Shown here one piece after another: positions 1 through 7,601 of a DNA stretch of 64,000 nucleotides. The position numbers and the translations under genes were made by a program. The notes beneath the pieces were generated by a model, which saw only the letters and a program-made list of their open reading frames with translations, was not told the origin of the DNA and made no database searches. The DNA comes from Microcella alkaliphila (lineage in GTDB: Bacteria > Actinomycetota > Actinomycetes > Actinomycetales > Microbacteriaceae): assembly GCF_002355395.1 (NCBI RefSeq), contig NZ_AP017315.1:992001-1056000 (forward strand). Direction: 5' to 3'. Position 1 is the first letter of the stretch. Every line of letters begins with the position of its first letter.

Positions 1-654
1 CAGGATGAACGTGCCCAGGTACGCGAGGTCGCGGTCGTTGACCGCGGCGAGCGTCGGCGCGTACATGCCGACGGTCAGCAGGAGGTACGATCCCGAGACA
101 CCGGGCAGCACGAGCGCGCAGATCGCGACGGCGGCCGAGATCAGGATCACGAAGAACGTCGGGTCCTGGTCGGGTGCCCTCGGGATGTCGGTCAGGAGGA
201 ACGCGAATGCGGCGCCTGCCGCGGCGATGAGGTACTCGTGCGCCTTCCAACGGCCGCCGACCATGCGAATCGGCACGATGAGGGACGCGACAATCAGCCC
301 GAAGAACACCGCGCGGGTTTCGGTCGGATGCTCGTCAAGCAGCGGCGCGATGAGGGCGGCTCCGACGAGAATCGCCGCGAGCATCCCGATGCCGATGGGA
401 AGTACGGCCGCCCAGTGCACCTTGCCGAAGTGGGCGCGGGCGCCGGCGGTACCGCGCCCGCGCAGCCCGTCGCTGACGAGTCGAGCGACGCCGCGAGCGA
501 GATGGCCTGCCCCGTCAATCAGGGTGTCGTAGACGCCGACGATCAGGGCAACTGTGCCACCCGAAATGCCCGGCACGACCTCGGCGAACCCGATGAGCGA
601 GCCGCGTGCGGCGTCGAGGATGGAGCGCGCTGCAGCGCGGGGCGTGATGCTCAC
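1..654 (-). CDS. DUF368 family membrane protein (PopT-like), 3' end outside window
   Basis: Polytopic membrane protein of the DUF368 family, whose characterised members (PopT) move undecaprenyl phosphate back across the cytoplasmic membrane for reuse in wall synthesis. The GTG start at 654 gives an N-terminal GFAEVVPGISGGTVALI motif, and a second internal copy of the theme, LPGVSGSYLLLTVGMY, occurs near residue 190. This pair of PG(I/V)SG motifs is the family hallmark. The 218 codons visible are about two thirds of the usual length; the gene runs off the left edge. The start overlaps the stop of the upstream dedA-type gene in a GTGA arrangement, so translation is probably coupled. The family call is secure; the substrate is inferred from the family. 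Confidence 0.85.
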   Translation of the reverse strand, partial: MSITPRAAARSILDAARGSLIGFAEVVPGISGGTVALIVGVYDTLIDGAGHLARGVARLVSDGLRGRGTAGARAHFGKVHWAAVLPIGIGMLAAILVGAALIAPLLDEHPTETRAVFFGLIVASLIVPIRMVGGRWKAHEYLIAAAGAAFAFLLTDIPRAPDQDPTFFVILISAAVAICALVLPGVSGSYLLLTVGMYAPTLAAVNDRDLAYLGTFIL

Positions 655-1457
655 AGAGGGTAGTTTTCCTTCTCGTGCTTGCCGTCGTGCGGTCCCACGC
701 CGTAGCTCGGAGCTGTCGTGGCCGGTTCCGTCGCCTCGTGGCGGCCATCGTGGACGGGCTCGTCAACCCAGATCTCGACGGGGGGCAGTTCAACACCGGC
801 GCGTTCCAGCTCGTCTTCGATTTTCTGCTGATGCCGCTCGTGGGACCAGTGGTACGCGATGCCGATGAGCACGATGCCCACGATGACCAGCAGGACGATG
901 TCGATGTAGGCGATCACCCAGTCGGCAACGCCGGGAATCTGGGCGATGCCGTAGCCGAGCAGCGGAAGGCCGGTGCCCCAGAGAATCGCGCCGATCGTGT
1001 CGAAGAAGAAGAAACGCCGGTAGGGCATCCGGCCGACACCCGCGGCAACCGGGGCGATGGTGCGCACGACGGCGATGAAGCGCGCGATCGTGATCGCGAA
1101 TCCGCCGTAGCGCAGGAAAAACGCCTCGGTGCGGGCGACGCTGCGTTTCGAGAAGAACCCTGCCTGCTTGCGGTTGAAGATTGGCGGGCCGACCTTGCGC
1201 CCGATCAGGTAGCCGAGGTTGTCGCCGGCCATCGTCGACAGGGTGATCGCCAGCGCCACCAGCCAGATGGGCTGGGGGATCACGTCGGTGAACGTCAATA
1301 CACCCGTCAAGATCAGCAGGGTGTCGCCGGGCAACAGAAAGCCGATGAGCAGCCCCGTCTCAACGAATACGATGCCGCAGACGATGATCAGCGCCCAGGG
1401 GCCAGCGTCGCGAATCAGCGACTCGACATCGAACAGTCCGATGTCCATGGGCAACAT
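651..1457 (-). CDS. DedA family (VTT domain) membrane protein
   Basis: DedA/VTT-domain integral membrane protein of 268 residues. Visible family marks are the AGDNLGYLIGRKVG segment after the second hydrophobic stretch and the ARFIAVVRTIAPVAAG re-entrant region with its conserved arginine and proline, followed by hydrophobic segments and a charged C-terminal tail. DedA proteins act in envelope maintenance, and some (UptA type) translocate undecaprenyl phosphate. I chose the start at 1457 because a GGAG sits five bases upstream of that ATG; the reading frame is open to 1481 and another ATG lies at 1448. The stop codon overlaps the start of the DUF368 gene by four bases, so the two form one operon. 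Confidence 0.9.
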   Translation of the reverse strand: MLPMDIGLFDVESLIRDAGPWALIIVCGIVFVETGLLIGFLLPGDTLLILTGVLTFTDVIPQPIWLVALAITLSTMAGDNLGYLIGRKVGPPIFNRKQAGFFSKRSVARTEAFFLRYGGFAITIARFIAVVRTIAPVAAGVGRMPYRRFFFFDTIGAILWGTGLPLLGYGIAQIPGVADWVIAYIDIVLLVIVGIVLIGIAYHWSHERHQQKIEDELERAGVELPPVEIWVDEPVHDGRHEATEPATTAPSYGVGPHDGKHEKENYPL

Positions 1458-1533
1458 GGCGACTCCAGCGGTGCGGGGCAAGGGGTTCAGCGTATCGCCG
1501 CGCGGGCGTCCCGCCTATCCGGGGTGGTGATCG

Positions 1534-3147
1534 TTGACCCTCCGTTACCCCTGGATATGGTGGACGCGACCGGAAGGACGCCTCCCGCCGATGCTCGCTG
1601 TGCTCGCCGCGTTGCCCGTGCTCGCCGTTCTCGTGCTCATGACGGTGGTCGGCTGGTCGGCTGCGCGGGCCGGGCTGGTTACCGCCGCCGCGACGCTCGT
1701 GCTGGCCGTCGTCGGCTTCGGCTTCGGGGTGGGCGAGGATGCCGACCCGGGGCTCGCCTGGTCGCTCACCGGCGTCGTCGCCGAGGCGGGCTTCATCGCG
1801 CTCACGATCATCGGCATCATCGGCCCGGCGCTCGGTATTCACGTGCTGCAACGCTCGACCGGCGCCGCGGCTCGCCTGCGATTGGCGCTCGCCGTGCTGC
1901 ACCCCGACCCGCGGCTCGGGGCCCTGCTCGTCGCCTGGTTCTTCGCACTGTTCTTGGAGGGTGCGGCGGGTTTCGGCACGCCGATTGCCCTGGCGGCGCC
2001 GTTCCTCGTCGCAGCGGGCATGAAGCCTGTTGCCGCGGTCGCGGCCGCCCTCGTCGGTCACGCGGCGGGCGTCTCGTTTGGCGCCGTGGGTACGCCGATC
2101 CTTGCCCAGGCGACCATTGCATCCACGACCCTGCCCGAGACGACCGGCCAGGTGTTGGCCCGAGGCGTCCTGCCATACCACCTGGCCCTCGGCTGGATCC
2201 TGCTCGTCGTGCTGATCGTGATCATCGGCAGCGCCTACGGCAACCGGCGCGGGCTCGTCGGCTGGGGCTTGCTCGCCTGGGCGAGTTTCTTCCTGCCCTA
2301 CAGTCTGATCGCCTGGTTCGTCGGCCCGGAGCTGCCAGCGCTTGGCGGCGCCCTCGTCGGGGCAATCCTGTTTTCCATCGTGCTCGCCTGGCGACGCGAG
2401 CGGGCGGAGGTCGCCGCGGGGGCGCGCCACCCGCACCCGGACGTGGAAGAAACCGTGGTCGCCGAGCTGTCGGTGCTGCGGGCCGCTGCCCCGTACCTGG
2501 TGCTCGTCGCAATCGTGCTGGTCACCCGGCTGATTCCGCCGATTCAGGATGCGCTGCGCTCGGTCACGCTCGAATGGCAGCTTCCCGGGGGCTTCGCCGG
2601 ATCCGTGCAGCCGCTGTATCACCCGACGATGTTGCTCACCGTGGCGTTCGTGGTGGGCGCGCTGATCCAGAGGGCGTCGTGGCGGCGCATCCGCATCGCG
2701 GTCGTGTCGGCGACCCTGCAGCTGGGGCCCGTCTTTCTCGCCCTTGTGGGAATGATCACCATTGCCCGTGCCATGTCGGCCTCGGGCATGACGCAGACGC
2801 TTGCCGAGGCGGCTGCGTCGACGGGAGCGGCATGGCCGCTGTTCACTGTGGCAGTCGGAGTGTTCGGGTCGTTCATCACGGGTAGCGCGACGGCCTCGAA
2901 CCTGCTCTTCACCGACCTGCAGGTGTCGACGGCTCGGGCGATCGGGGCGCCGTCGCTTCCACTCCTCGGTGCGCAGGGCTACGGTGCCGCACTCGGCAAC
3001 CTCATTGCCCCCGGCAACATCATCGCGGCGGTCGCCACCGTCGGCCTCGCCGGGCGTGAGGGGCTCATTCTGCGGCGCACACTCCCGTGGGTTGTGGTGT
3101 GCACGATCCTGGGCGGGGCGTTCGCGCTGGTGCTGACACTGTCCTGA
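1534..3147 (+). CDS. lctP: L-lactate permease (LctP family)
   Basis: Secondary transporter of the lactate permease family, importing L-lactate (or glycolate) with protons. The 537-residue protein is almost entirely hydrophobic with about 12-14 membrane segments, and carries the family's LEGAAGFGTPIALAAPFLV stretch near residues 140-160 and a GSFITGSATASNLLFTDLQ segment near residue 450. The TTG start at 1534 is preceded by a GGTGAT ribosome-binding site; an internal ATG at 1591 is an alternative that would remove 19 residues. It stands alone, divergent from the dedA-type gene. No lactate dehydrogenase or FadR-type regulator is adjacent, so the substrate rests on family membership. Confidence 0.88.
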   Translation: MTLRYPWIWWTRPEGRLPPMLAVLAALPVLAVLVLMTVVGWSAARAGLVTAAATLVLAVVGFGFGVGEDADPGLAWSLTGVVAEAGFIALTIIGIIGPALGIHVLQRSTGAAARLRLALAVLHPDPRLGALLVAWFFALFLEGAAGFGTPIALAAPFLVAAGMKPVAAVAAALVGHAAGVSFGAVGTPILAQATIASTTLPETTGQVLARGVLPYHLALGWILLVVLIVIIGSAYGNRRGLVGWGLLAWASFFLPYSLIAWFVGPELPALGGALVGAILFSIVLAWRRERAEVAAGARHPHPDVEETVVAELSVLRAAAPYLVLVAIVLVTRLIPPIQDALRSVTLEWQLPGGFAGSVQPLYHPTMLLTVAFVVGALIQRASWRRIRIAVVSATLQLGPVFLALVGMITIARAMSASGMTQTLAEAAASTGAAWPLFTVAVGVFGSFITGSATASNLLFTDLQVSTARAIGAPSLPLLGAQGYGAALGNLIAPGNIIAAVATVGLAGREGLILRRTLPWVVVCTILGGAFALVLTLS

Positions 3148-3237
3148 GAAGGTGCTCCGAGCATCCCGCTGATCGGGAATAGGGGCTTGTCTTCCCACGT
3201 TCCGTGTTTACTGTGGCTGAACGCCTTGTTGGCCACG

Positions 3238-3275
3238 GGCGGTCGCGGCGACATCGTCGCCGCCCGCCCATTTCC
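3238..3275 (+). terminator. Hairpin after lctP
   Basis: GCGGCGAC pairs with GTCGCCGC around an ATC loop, extended by GGGCGG/CCGCCC outside a two-base bulge, and followed by ATTTCC. It sits about 90 bases after the lactate permease stop and just before the reductase gene, so it probably ends the lctP transcript; an attenuator for the next gene is possible. Confidence 0.5.
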
Positions 3276-3308
3276 GCTGTTCCCCGATGTAGAGAAAGCG
3301 ATACCGCT

Positions 3309-4403
3309 ATGTCTTTGGACTCCCTCTGGCAGCCGATCACCGTCGGCCGCATGGACCTCCCGCACCGCCTTGCGATGGCACCGATGACGCGCAGCCGTGC
3401 GAACGCAGACGGTACGCCGGGTGCTCTCGCCGCCGAGTACTACGGCCAGCGGGCCTCCCTGGGGCTGATCATTTCGGAGGGCACGCAGCCATCGGATGAC
3501 GGCCAGGGCTACCTGAACACCCCCGGCATCTACACCGATGCTCACATCAAGGGCTGGCGCGAGACCGCCGACGCGATTCACGCCGGTGGCGGCTACCTGT
3601 TTATTCAGCTGATGCACGTGGGCCGCATGTCGCACCCCGACAACACGCCGCACCACCGCCAGCCGGTCGCCCCCTCGGCGATCGCCCCGGGCGTCGACAT
3701 GTTCACGGCGGCGGGCATGCAGCCGGCTCCCGAGCCGCGCGCGCTCGCGACCGAGGAGATCGCCGACGTGATCGCCGAGTTCGTGCACGCCGCGAAGTCG
3801 GCCGTCGAGGCCGGTGCCGACGGTGTCGAGATCCACGCCGCCAACGGGTACCTCGGCCACCAGTTCCTCGCCCCGAACGCCAACGTGCGCGACGACCAGT
3901 ACGGCGGATCGGTCGAGAATCGTTCGCGCTTCGTCGTCGAGGTGTCGAAGGCCGTTGCCGACGCGATCGGCGCCGACCGCACCGGTATTCGCATCTCTCC
4001 CGGAATGCCCCTCGGCGGCCTCGACGAGGGCACGGTCGACGAGGTACGTGAGCAGTACCTGCACCTCGTGGGCGAGCTCGCGAAGCTCGACCTCGTCTAC
4101 CTGAACCTGCACCACGGCGGCGACGACGTGCTGCTGGAGAAGATCCGCAAGGCGTGGCCGAACACGCTGCTGGTGCTGCGCTACGGCCGCACTCGCGAGC
4201 AGATCGCCGACGAGATCAACGCGGGCCGTGCCGACATCGCCCCGCTCGGCCAGTTCGCGCTCGCGAACCCTGACGTGGTCGAGCGCCTGAAGACCGGCGC
4301 CCCGTTCAACGAGGCCGACCCGGCCACGTTCTACGGCGGCGACGCGACGGGCTACACCGACTACCCGACGCTCGATGAGGCTGACGACGAAGCGGCCGCG
4401 TAG
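3309..4403 (+). CDS. Old yellow enzyme family FMN oxidoreductase (NemA/XenB type)
   Basis: Flavin-dependent ene-reductase, a TIM-barrel protein of 364 residues that uses NAD(P)H to reduce activated C=C bonds or nitro compounds. The N-terminus LPHRLAMAPMTRSRAN is the FMN-binding start of the barrel. The GVEIHAANGYLGHQFL stretch has the substrate-binding His/Asn pair, the NVRDDQYGGSVENRSRF segment is strongly conserved, and the phosphate-binding end is LRYGRTREQ...APLGQFALANPD. The frame is open further upstream, but the ATG at 3309 matches where family members begin. It is a single gene closed by a strong terminator. The physiological substrate cannot be read from the sequence. Confidence 0.93.
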   Translation: MSLDSLWQPITVGRMDLPHRLAMAPMTRSRANADGTPGALAAEYYGQRASLGLIISEGTQPSDDGQGYLNTPGIYTDAHIKGWRETADAIHAGGGYLFIQLMHVGRMSHPDNTPHHRQPVAPSAIAPGVDMFTAAGMQPAPEPRALATEEIADVIAEFVHAAKSAVEAGADGVEIHAANGYLGHQFLAPNANVRDDQYGGSVENRSRFVVEVSKAVADAIGADRTGIRISPGMPLGGLDEGTVDEVREQYLHLVGELAKLDLVYLNLHHGGDDVLLEKIRKAWPNTLLVLRYGRTREQIADEINAGRADIAPLGQFALANPDVVERLKTGAPFNEADPATFYGGDATGYTDYPTLDEADDEAAA

Positions 4404-4421
4404 CCGTCACGCCACAGGGTC

Positions 4422-4464
4422 ACGGCGCCCTCCTCCGCGGCTGCGCGGGGGAGGGCGCCGTTTG
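4422..4464 (+). terminator. Rho-independent terminator after the OYE gene
   Basis: A long GC stem (ACGGCGCCCTCC pairing with GGAGGGCGCCGT, with an inner TCCGC/GCGGG extension) is followed by TTTGTG. It lies 18 bases after the reductase stop. Confidence 0.85.
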
Positions 4465-4513
4465 TGTGAGCGGAACTGGTGACATGAGGTCTGCTCGTGA
4501 GAGGCTGACGCTC

Positions 4514-5032
4514 ATGGATGCCCGCCCCACCATTCGCGATCGACACCACCTGCTGATTCGACGATCGTCGGTGGTTTCGCTGATGGTCGCGACGGCCTTG
4601 CTGCTCGGTGCGTGTGCCGGCGTTGACACGGCGTCCTCGGGCTCCGATTCCTCCTCGACGGGCTCTGTGGAATTGGGCGTCGCCGAAGCCTGCGCAGACA
4701 CCGCCGTCGATGGGTGCACCGCGACCGCGGGTGACAGTGTGATCCTCCCGCCCGACTTCGAACGAGTGGGCGTCACCGATGCGGTCGCCGTTGATGAGGG
4801 TGGCCACAACGCGATCGGTCTGACACTCACCAGTGACGGGGCCGCGGTGCTCGCCGAGGTGACTGAGCAGGTCGTTGCTGCGGGGCCGGAGTCGCGCCTT
4901 GTTGTCAAGATCGGCGACGACGTCCTCTCGGCCGTTCGAGTCGTGGAGGCGCTACAGACAGATTTCGTTGTCGTCGCGTTGCCGCCGAGCGAGAGCCCGA
5001 ACGACGTTATCGAACTCATTCGCGCTCGCTAG
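4514..5032 (+). CDS. Putative lipoprotein, unknown function
   Basis: Secreted lipoprotein of about 172 residues. The N-terminus has two arginines, a hydrophobic stretch and a lipobox LLGAC whose cysteine would be lipid-modified, then a Ser/Thr/Gly-rich linker (about residues 36-50). The mature part has four further cysteines within 40 residues (ACADTAVDGC and others) and no domain I recognise. In-frame starts also exist at 4466 (inside the preceding terminator) and 4484; I prefer 4514 because it gives a normal-length signal peptide and has AGAGG upstream. It sits alone between the reductase terminator and tRNA-Leu. Confidence 0.7.
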   Translation: MDARPTIRDRHHLLIRRSSVVSLMVATALLLGACAGVDTASSGSDSSSTGSVELGVAEACADTAVDGCTATAGDSVILPPDFERVGVTDAVAVDEGGHNAIGLTLTSDGAAVLAEVTEQVVAAGPESRLVVKIGDDVLSAVRVVEALQTDFVVVALPPSESPNDVIELIRAR

Positions 5033-5061
5033 CGCACGCGTCGCCGTGCGTCGGTAGATCG

Positions 5062-5143
5062 TGCGGAAGGAGGGACTTGAACCCTCACGCCCGAAGGCAC
5101 AGGAACCTAAATCCTGCGTGTCTGCCAATTTCACCACTCCCGC
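5062..5143 (-). tRNA. tRNA-Leu (anticodon TAG)
   Basis: The minus strand folds as a class II tRNA: acceptor stem GCGGGAG with CTTCCGC (one G-T pair), D-loop with AATTGGCAGAC, anticodon stem CAGGA/TCCTG around TTTAGGT giving anticodon TAG, a long variable arm (TGCCTTCGGGCG) and T-loop GGTTCAAGTCC. The discriminator base is A and the CCA end is not encoded. It reads CUA/CUN leucine codons. Confidence 0.95.
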
Positions 5144-5207
5144 TGGCGGCGCCAGTCTACTGAGCGCGGCCGGAGGCAGGTTCGGAAGGGACGCGGCGCC
5201 CGCCGCG

Positions 5208-5239
5208 AAAACAAAGACGGCCCCCTTGCGGAGGCCGTC
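5208..5239 (-). terminator. Terminator reading on the minus strand, no clear gene
   Basis: Read on the minus strand, GACGGCC and GGCCGTC form a 7-bp stem with a 10-base loop, directly followed by TTTGTTTT. The orientation fits a transcript arriving from the right, yet the nearest minus-strand gene in that direction is the PucR-type regulator more than 650 bp away, beyond the plus-strand NYN gene. Confidence 0.6.
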
Positions 5240-5344
5240 GGGCCTGGCTGACCGGAGTCAACCAGGTGGAGTGCCATCACGATAGCGCGGGGCCGCTGGG
5301 TAGACAAGCGACTCAGAGTTCGAATTCGTCGATACGGTGCGCGC

Positions 5345-5863
5345 GTGCAATCACCACGACCACACCCGCCCCAGCAACGGATGATCGTCTACGTCGACGG
5401 GTTCAACCTGTACCACGGGATGAAGAGTCAGTTTGGCAGAGCCACCCTGTGGCTCGACCTCGTTGCCTTGTATCCAGGGGTCGTTTACATCGTGAACGGT
5501 CGCTATCAGTCGAGAAAGGTTCGGTGTACTCAATGCGGTCACGAATACACCCGCTATGAAGAGAAGGAGACCGACGTCAACATTGCGACGGCGTTGGTCT
5601 CGGATGCGGCGCTAAACCTGATGGACACTGCCATCATCATGAGCGCAGATAGCGATCTAGGTCCGGCGGTACGCGCCGCGAAAAGTATTCGCTCAACGCT
5701 TTTCGTCACCGCTGCGTTCCCACCTCGGCGCAGTTCCGCGGAGCTGAAGAACCTGATGCCGGCCTCTTTCCGAATCGGCAGAAGCAAGATTGTGCAAAGT
5801 CAACTGCCTGACCAATTCGAGGTTGACGGCCAGGCGCACGAGCGTCCGGAATACTGGCGCTGA
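5345..5863 (+). CDS. NYN/LabA-type (PIN-like) nuclease, internally shortened
   Basis: Protein of 172 residues related to the NYN (LabA/DUF88) family of PIN-like ribonucleases. It keeps the N-terminal YVDGFNLYHGM strand with the first catalytic Asp, the EEKETDVNIATALVSDA motif, the SADSDLGPAVRA motif with two acidic residues, the PPRR segment and the C-terminal RPEYW. A CTQCGHEY pair of cysteines precedes EEKETDV. Compared with family members I know, the roughly 45-50 residues that normally separate the first helix (WLDL) from the GRYQSRK strand are absent, so the fold may be incomplete. The GTG at 5345 and an ATG at 5381 (closer to the usual family start) are both possible; neither has a clear ribosome-binding site. 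Base composition is less GC-rich than its neighbours. Confidence 0.75.
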   Translation: MQSPRPHPPQQRMIVYVDGFNLYHGMKSQFGRATLWLDLVALYPGVVYIVNGRYQSRKVRCTQCGHEYTRYEEKETDVNIATALVSDAALNLMDTAIIMSADSDLGPAVRAAKSIRSTLFVTAAFPPRRSSAELKNLMPASFRIGRSKIVQSQLPDQFEVDGQAHERPEYWR

Positions 5864-5893
5864 CGCAAGAGTGACCTCGGGGTCACGCTGAAG

Positions 5894-7450
5894 CTAGGCC
5901 CGCCCGGCCGCGACCAGCGCGGCCCACAGTTCAGCCCGCGCCGGAAAGGCCCCGAGGTCGCGCCCGAGCAACTGCTCGGCCCGCCGCACCCGGGCCCGCA
6001 CGGTGTGACGGTGCACGCCCAACACCGCGGCGGCCTGCTCGGCGACGGCGTCGGCACCGAGCCATGCCGCGAGTGTGGCGACCAGAGCATCCCCGCTGTC
6101 GGCGTCGTGGCTATCGAGCGGCGCGAGCATCGCCTCGGCGGTGCGCCGCGCATCCGCCCCCGCGAGCCGCGTGAGCATGCCGTCGTCGCGCAGCGCCGCC
6201 GCGTCCAGGATGCGGTCAGGGGCGGCCGCGTCCGCGCCGACCCGCTCGGCCATGCGGTCGGCGGCTCGCGCCGCGTCATCGATGGCCTGCTCAAGGCGCT
6301 CCCAGCGCACGCGTCGCACAACACCGGCCGTGCCGCGCGACTGCTCGACGAGCTCCGGCAGCAGTTCGTCGATGCGCTCGCTGTCGGCGAGCACGACGAC
6401 GCGCGCCCCGTCGCGGGCGTGAAACACCGAGCGCTCGCTTCCGTGCTCGCGGCTCCGAGCCCCTGGATGCTCGCCCCCCGTCACCGACGCCTCCCCGCGA
6501 GCCCGCGCGCCCAGTAGGTCGAGCAGCGCCTCCCGTCGACCCGATGCCGGATCGATCACGGCTACCGCGAGCGGCTCGTCGGGGATGCCGCCGCCGAGTG
6601 CCTTGAGCGTAGTGGCGACCAGCTCGCGCTCGCCGCGCACGAGGGCCGACAGCAGCTCGGCGCGCAGGTCGTCGAGGGTGCGGGCGAGTCGCCGCTCCTG
6701 CTCGAGGGCGAGGCCGACCATGGCGACGACGCTCGTGACGACGGCGCGGGTGGCGTCGTCGTGGCCGGCGCCGCCGACAGCGAGCACGCCGCGCAGCGCA
6801 TCGGGTCGTCCGATGGTTTGCAGGGTGACCTCGTCGATGACGACGGCCGCGCGACGACCGTCGGCGAGCATCCGTCGCGCGGTGTCGAGGGCGACGCGGC
6901 CGGGCCGGTGGCCGACAGCGACGCGGCCGTCGCTGCCGATGAGAGCGACGGGGCCGCCGACGCGGTGCTCCAGCTCGGTGAGGGCGGCGGCGAGGCCGTC
7001 GGGCCGCAGGGCCGCGAGGGCGATGGCGCGCTGCGCGTCGAGGGTGAAGCGCACGCGGGCGAAGCGTTCGCTCGCGTCGAGGTCGGCGACCGTGCGGATG
7101 ACGGCGATGAACGGCGTGCGGTATGGCACCTCGAACAGGGCGATCGCGTGCGCCCGGCACGCGGCGGTGAGAGCGTCGGGTGTGCCGTCCCGGAACACCT
7201 CCGTGCCGAAGCCGATCGCCGGAACCCCGACCGTGGCCAGGCGCTCGACCCAGGGGGCGATGTCGGCGTCGTCGCGCCACTGCGTGCCGGTGGTCAAGAG
7301 CGCGTCGCCGCGGGAGAGGAAAGGGGACGGGTCGGCGAGGTCGCTCGAGTGCACCCAGCTCCACGGGCGGGCCGCGGCCCCGTCGTCAGCCCAAACGGTG
7401 GTCAGCCCGAGCTCGCGCCGCTCGAGCATCGACGTCAGCGTGATCGGCAT
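5894..7450 (-). CDS. gabR: PucR-family transcriptional regulator, probable GabR
   Basis: DNA-binding regulator of 518 residues. Residues 1-130 form a PucR-type N-terminal ligand-sensing domain (starts MPITLTSMLERRELGLTTV and contains the SRGDALLTTGTQW motif), the middle resembles a GAF-like region, and the C-terminus carries the PucR helix-turn-helix (AEQAAAVLGVHRHTVRARVRRAEQLLG). In Corynebacterium glutamicum the PucR-type GabR controls the GABA operon gabTDP; this gene is divergent from gabT, so the same role is inferred. The ATG at 7450 has GGAGG six bases upstream, which overrides the longer open frame to 7558. Confidence 0.88.
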   Translation of the reverse strand: MPITLTSMLERRELGLTTVWADDGAAARPWSWVHSSDLADPSPFLSRGDALLTTGTQWRDDADIAPWVERLATVGVPAIGFGTEVFRDGTPDALTAACRAHAIALFEVPYRTPFIAVIRTVADLDASERFARVRFTLDAQRAIALAALRPDGLAAALTELEHRVGGPVALIGSDGRVAVGHRPGRVALDTARRMLADGRRAAVVIDEVTLQTIGRPDALRGVLAVGGAGHDDATRAVVTSVVAMVGLALEQERRLARTLDDLRAELLSALVRGERELVATTLKALGGGIPDEPLAVAVIDPASGRREALLDLLGARARGEASVTGGEHPGARSREHGSERSVFHARDGARVVVLADSERIDELLPELVEQSRGTAGVVRRVRWERLEQAIDDAARAADRMAERVGADAAAPDRILDAAALRDDGMLTRLAGADARRTAEAMLAPLDSHDADSGDALVATLAAWLGADAVAEQAAAVLGVHRHTVRARVRRAEQLLGRDLGAFPARAELWAALVAAGRA

Positions 7451-7601
7451 GGCGGGCCTCCGGCGGGAGAAAAAGAGGGATGCGCGCAGCCGCCGGTGTC
7501 CACGGTGGCGGACGCGTGTATCCGAAGTGTACAAGGTGGATAGGCAAGACGGATGCACGGCTCACTACCGTGGGGCTCACTCGATTCGAGAGGACACCGT
7601 C
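7451..7601. promoter_or_regulatory. gabR-gabT divergent intergenic region with candidate operator
   Basis: The 151-bp gap between the regulator and gabT must hold both promoters. It contains TATCC (7519-7523) and GGATA (7538-7542), an imperfectly spaced inverted repeat about 60 bp before the gabT start, and a GAGAGGA ribosome-binding site for gabT. The inverted repeat is a candidate PucR-type binding site, but this is inference from position only. Confidence 0.4.

Noticed and set aside
1360..3198. 612-codon open frame on the minus strand opposite lactate permease
   Set aside because: Arg/Asp/Gln-rich shadow of a high-GC gene with no motif, while the plus strand has a clear transporter.
6585..7601. 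Long N-terminal extension of gabT
   Set aside because: The added residues are Ser/Arg-rich antisense of the regulator gene; the ATG at 7602 has a ribosome-binding site and family-like N-terminus.
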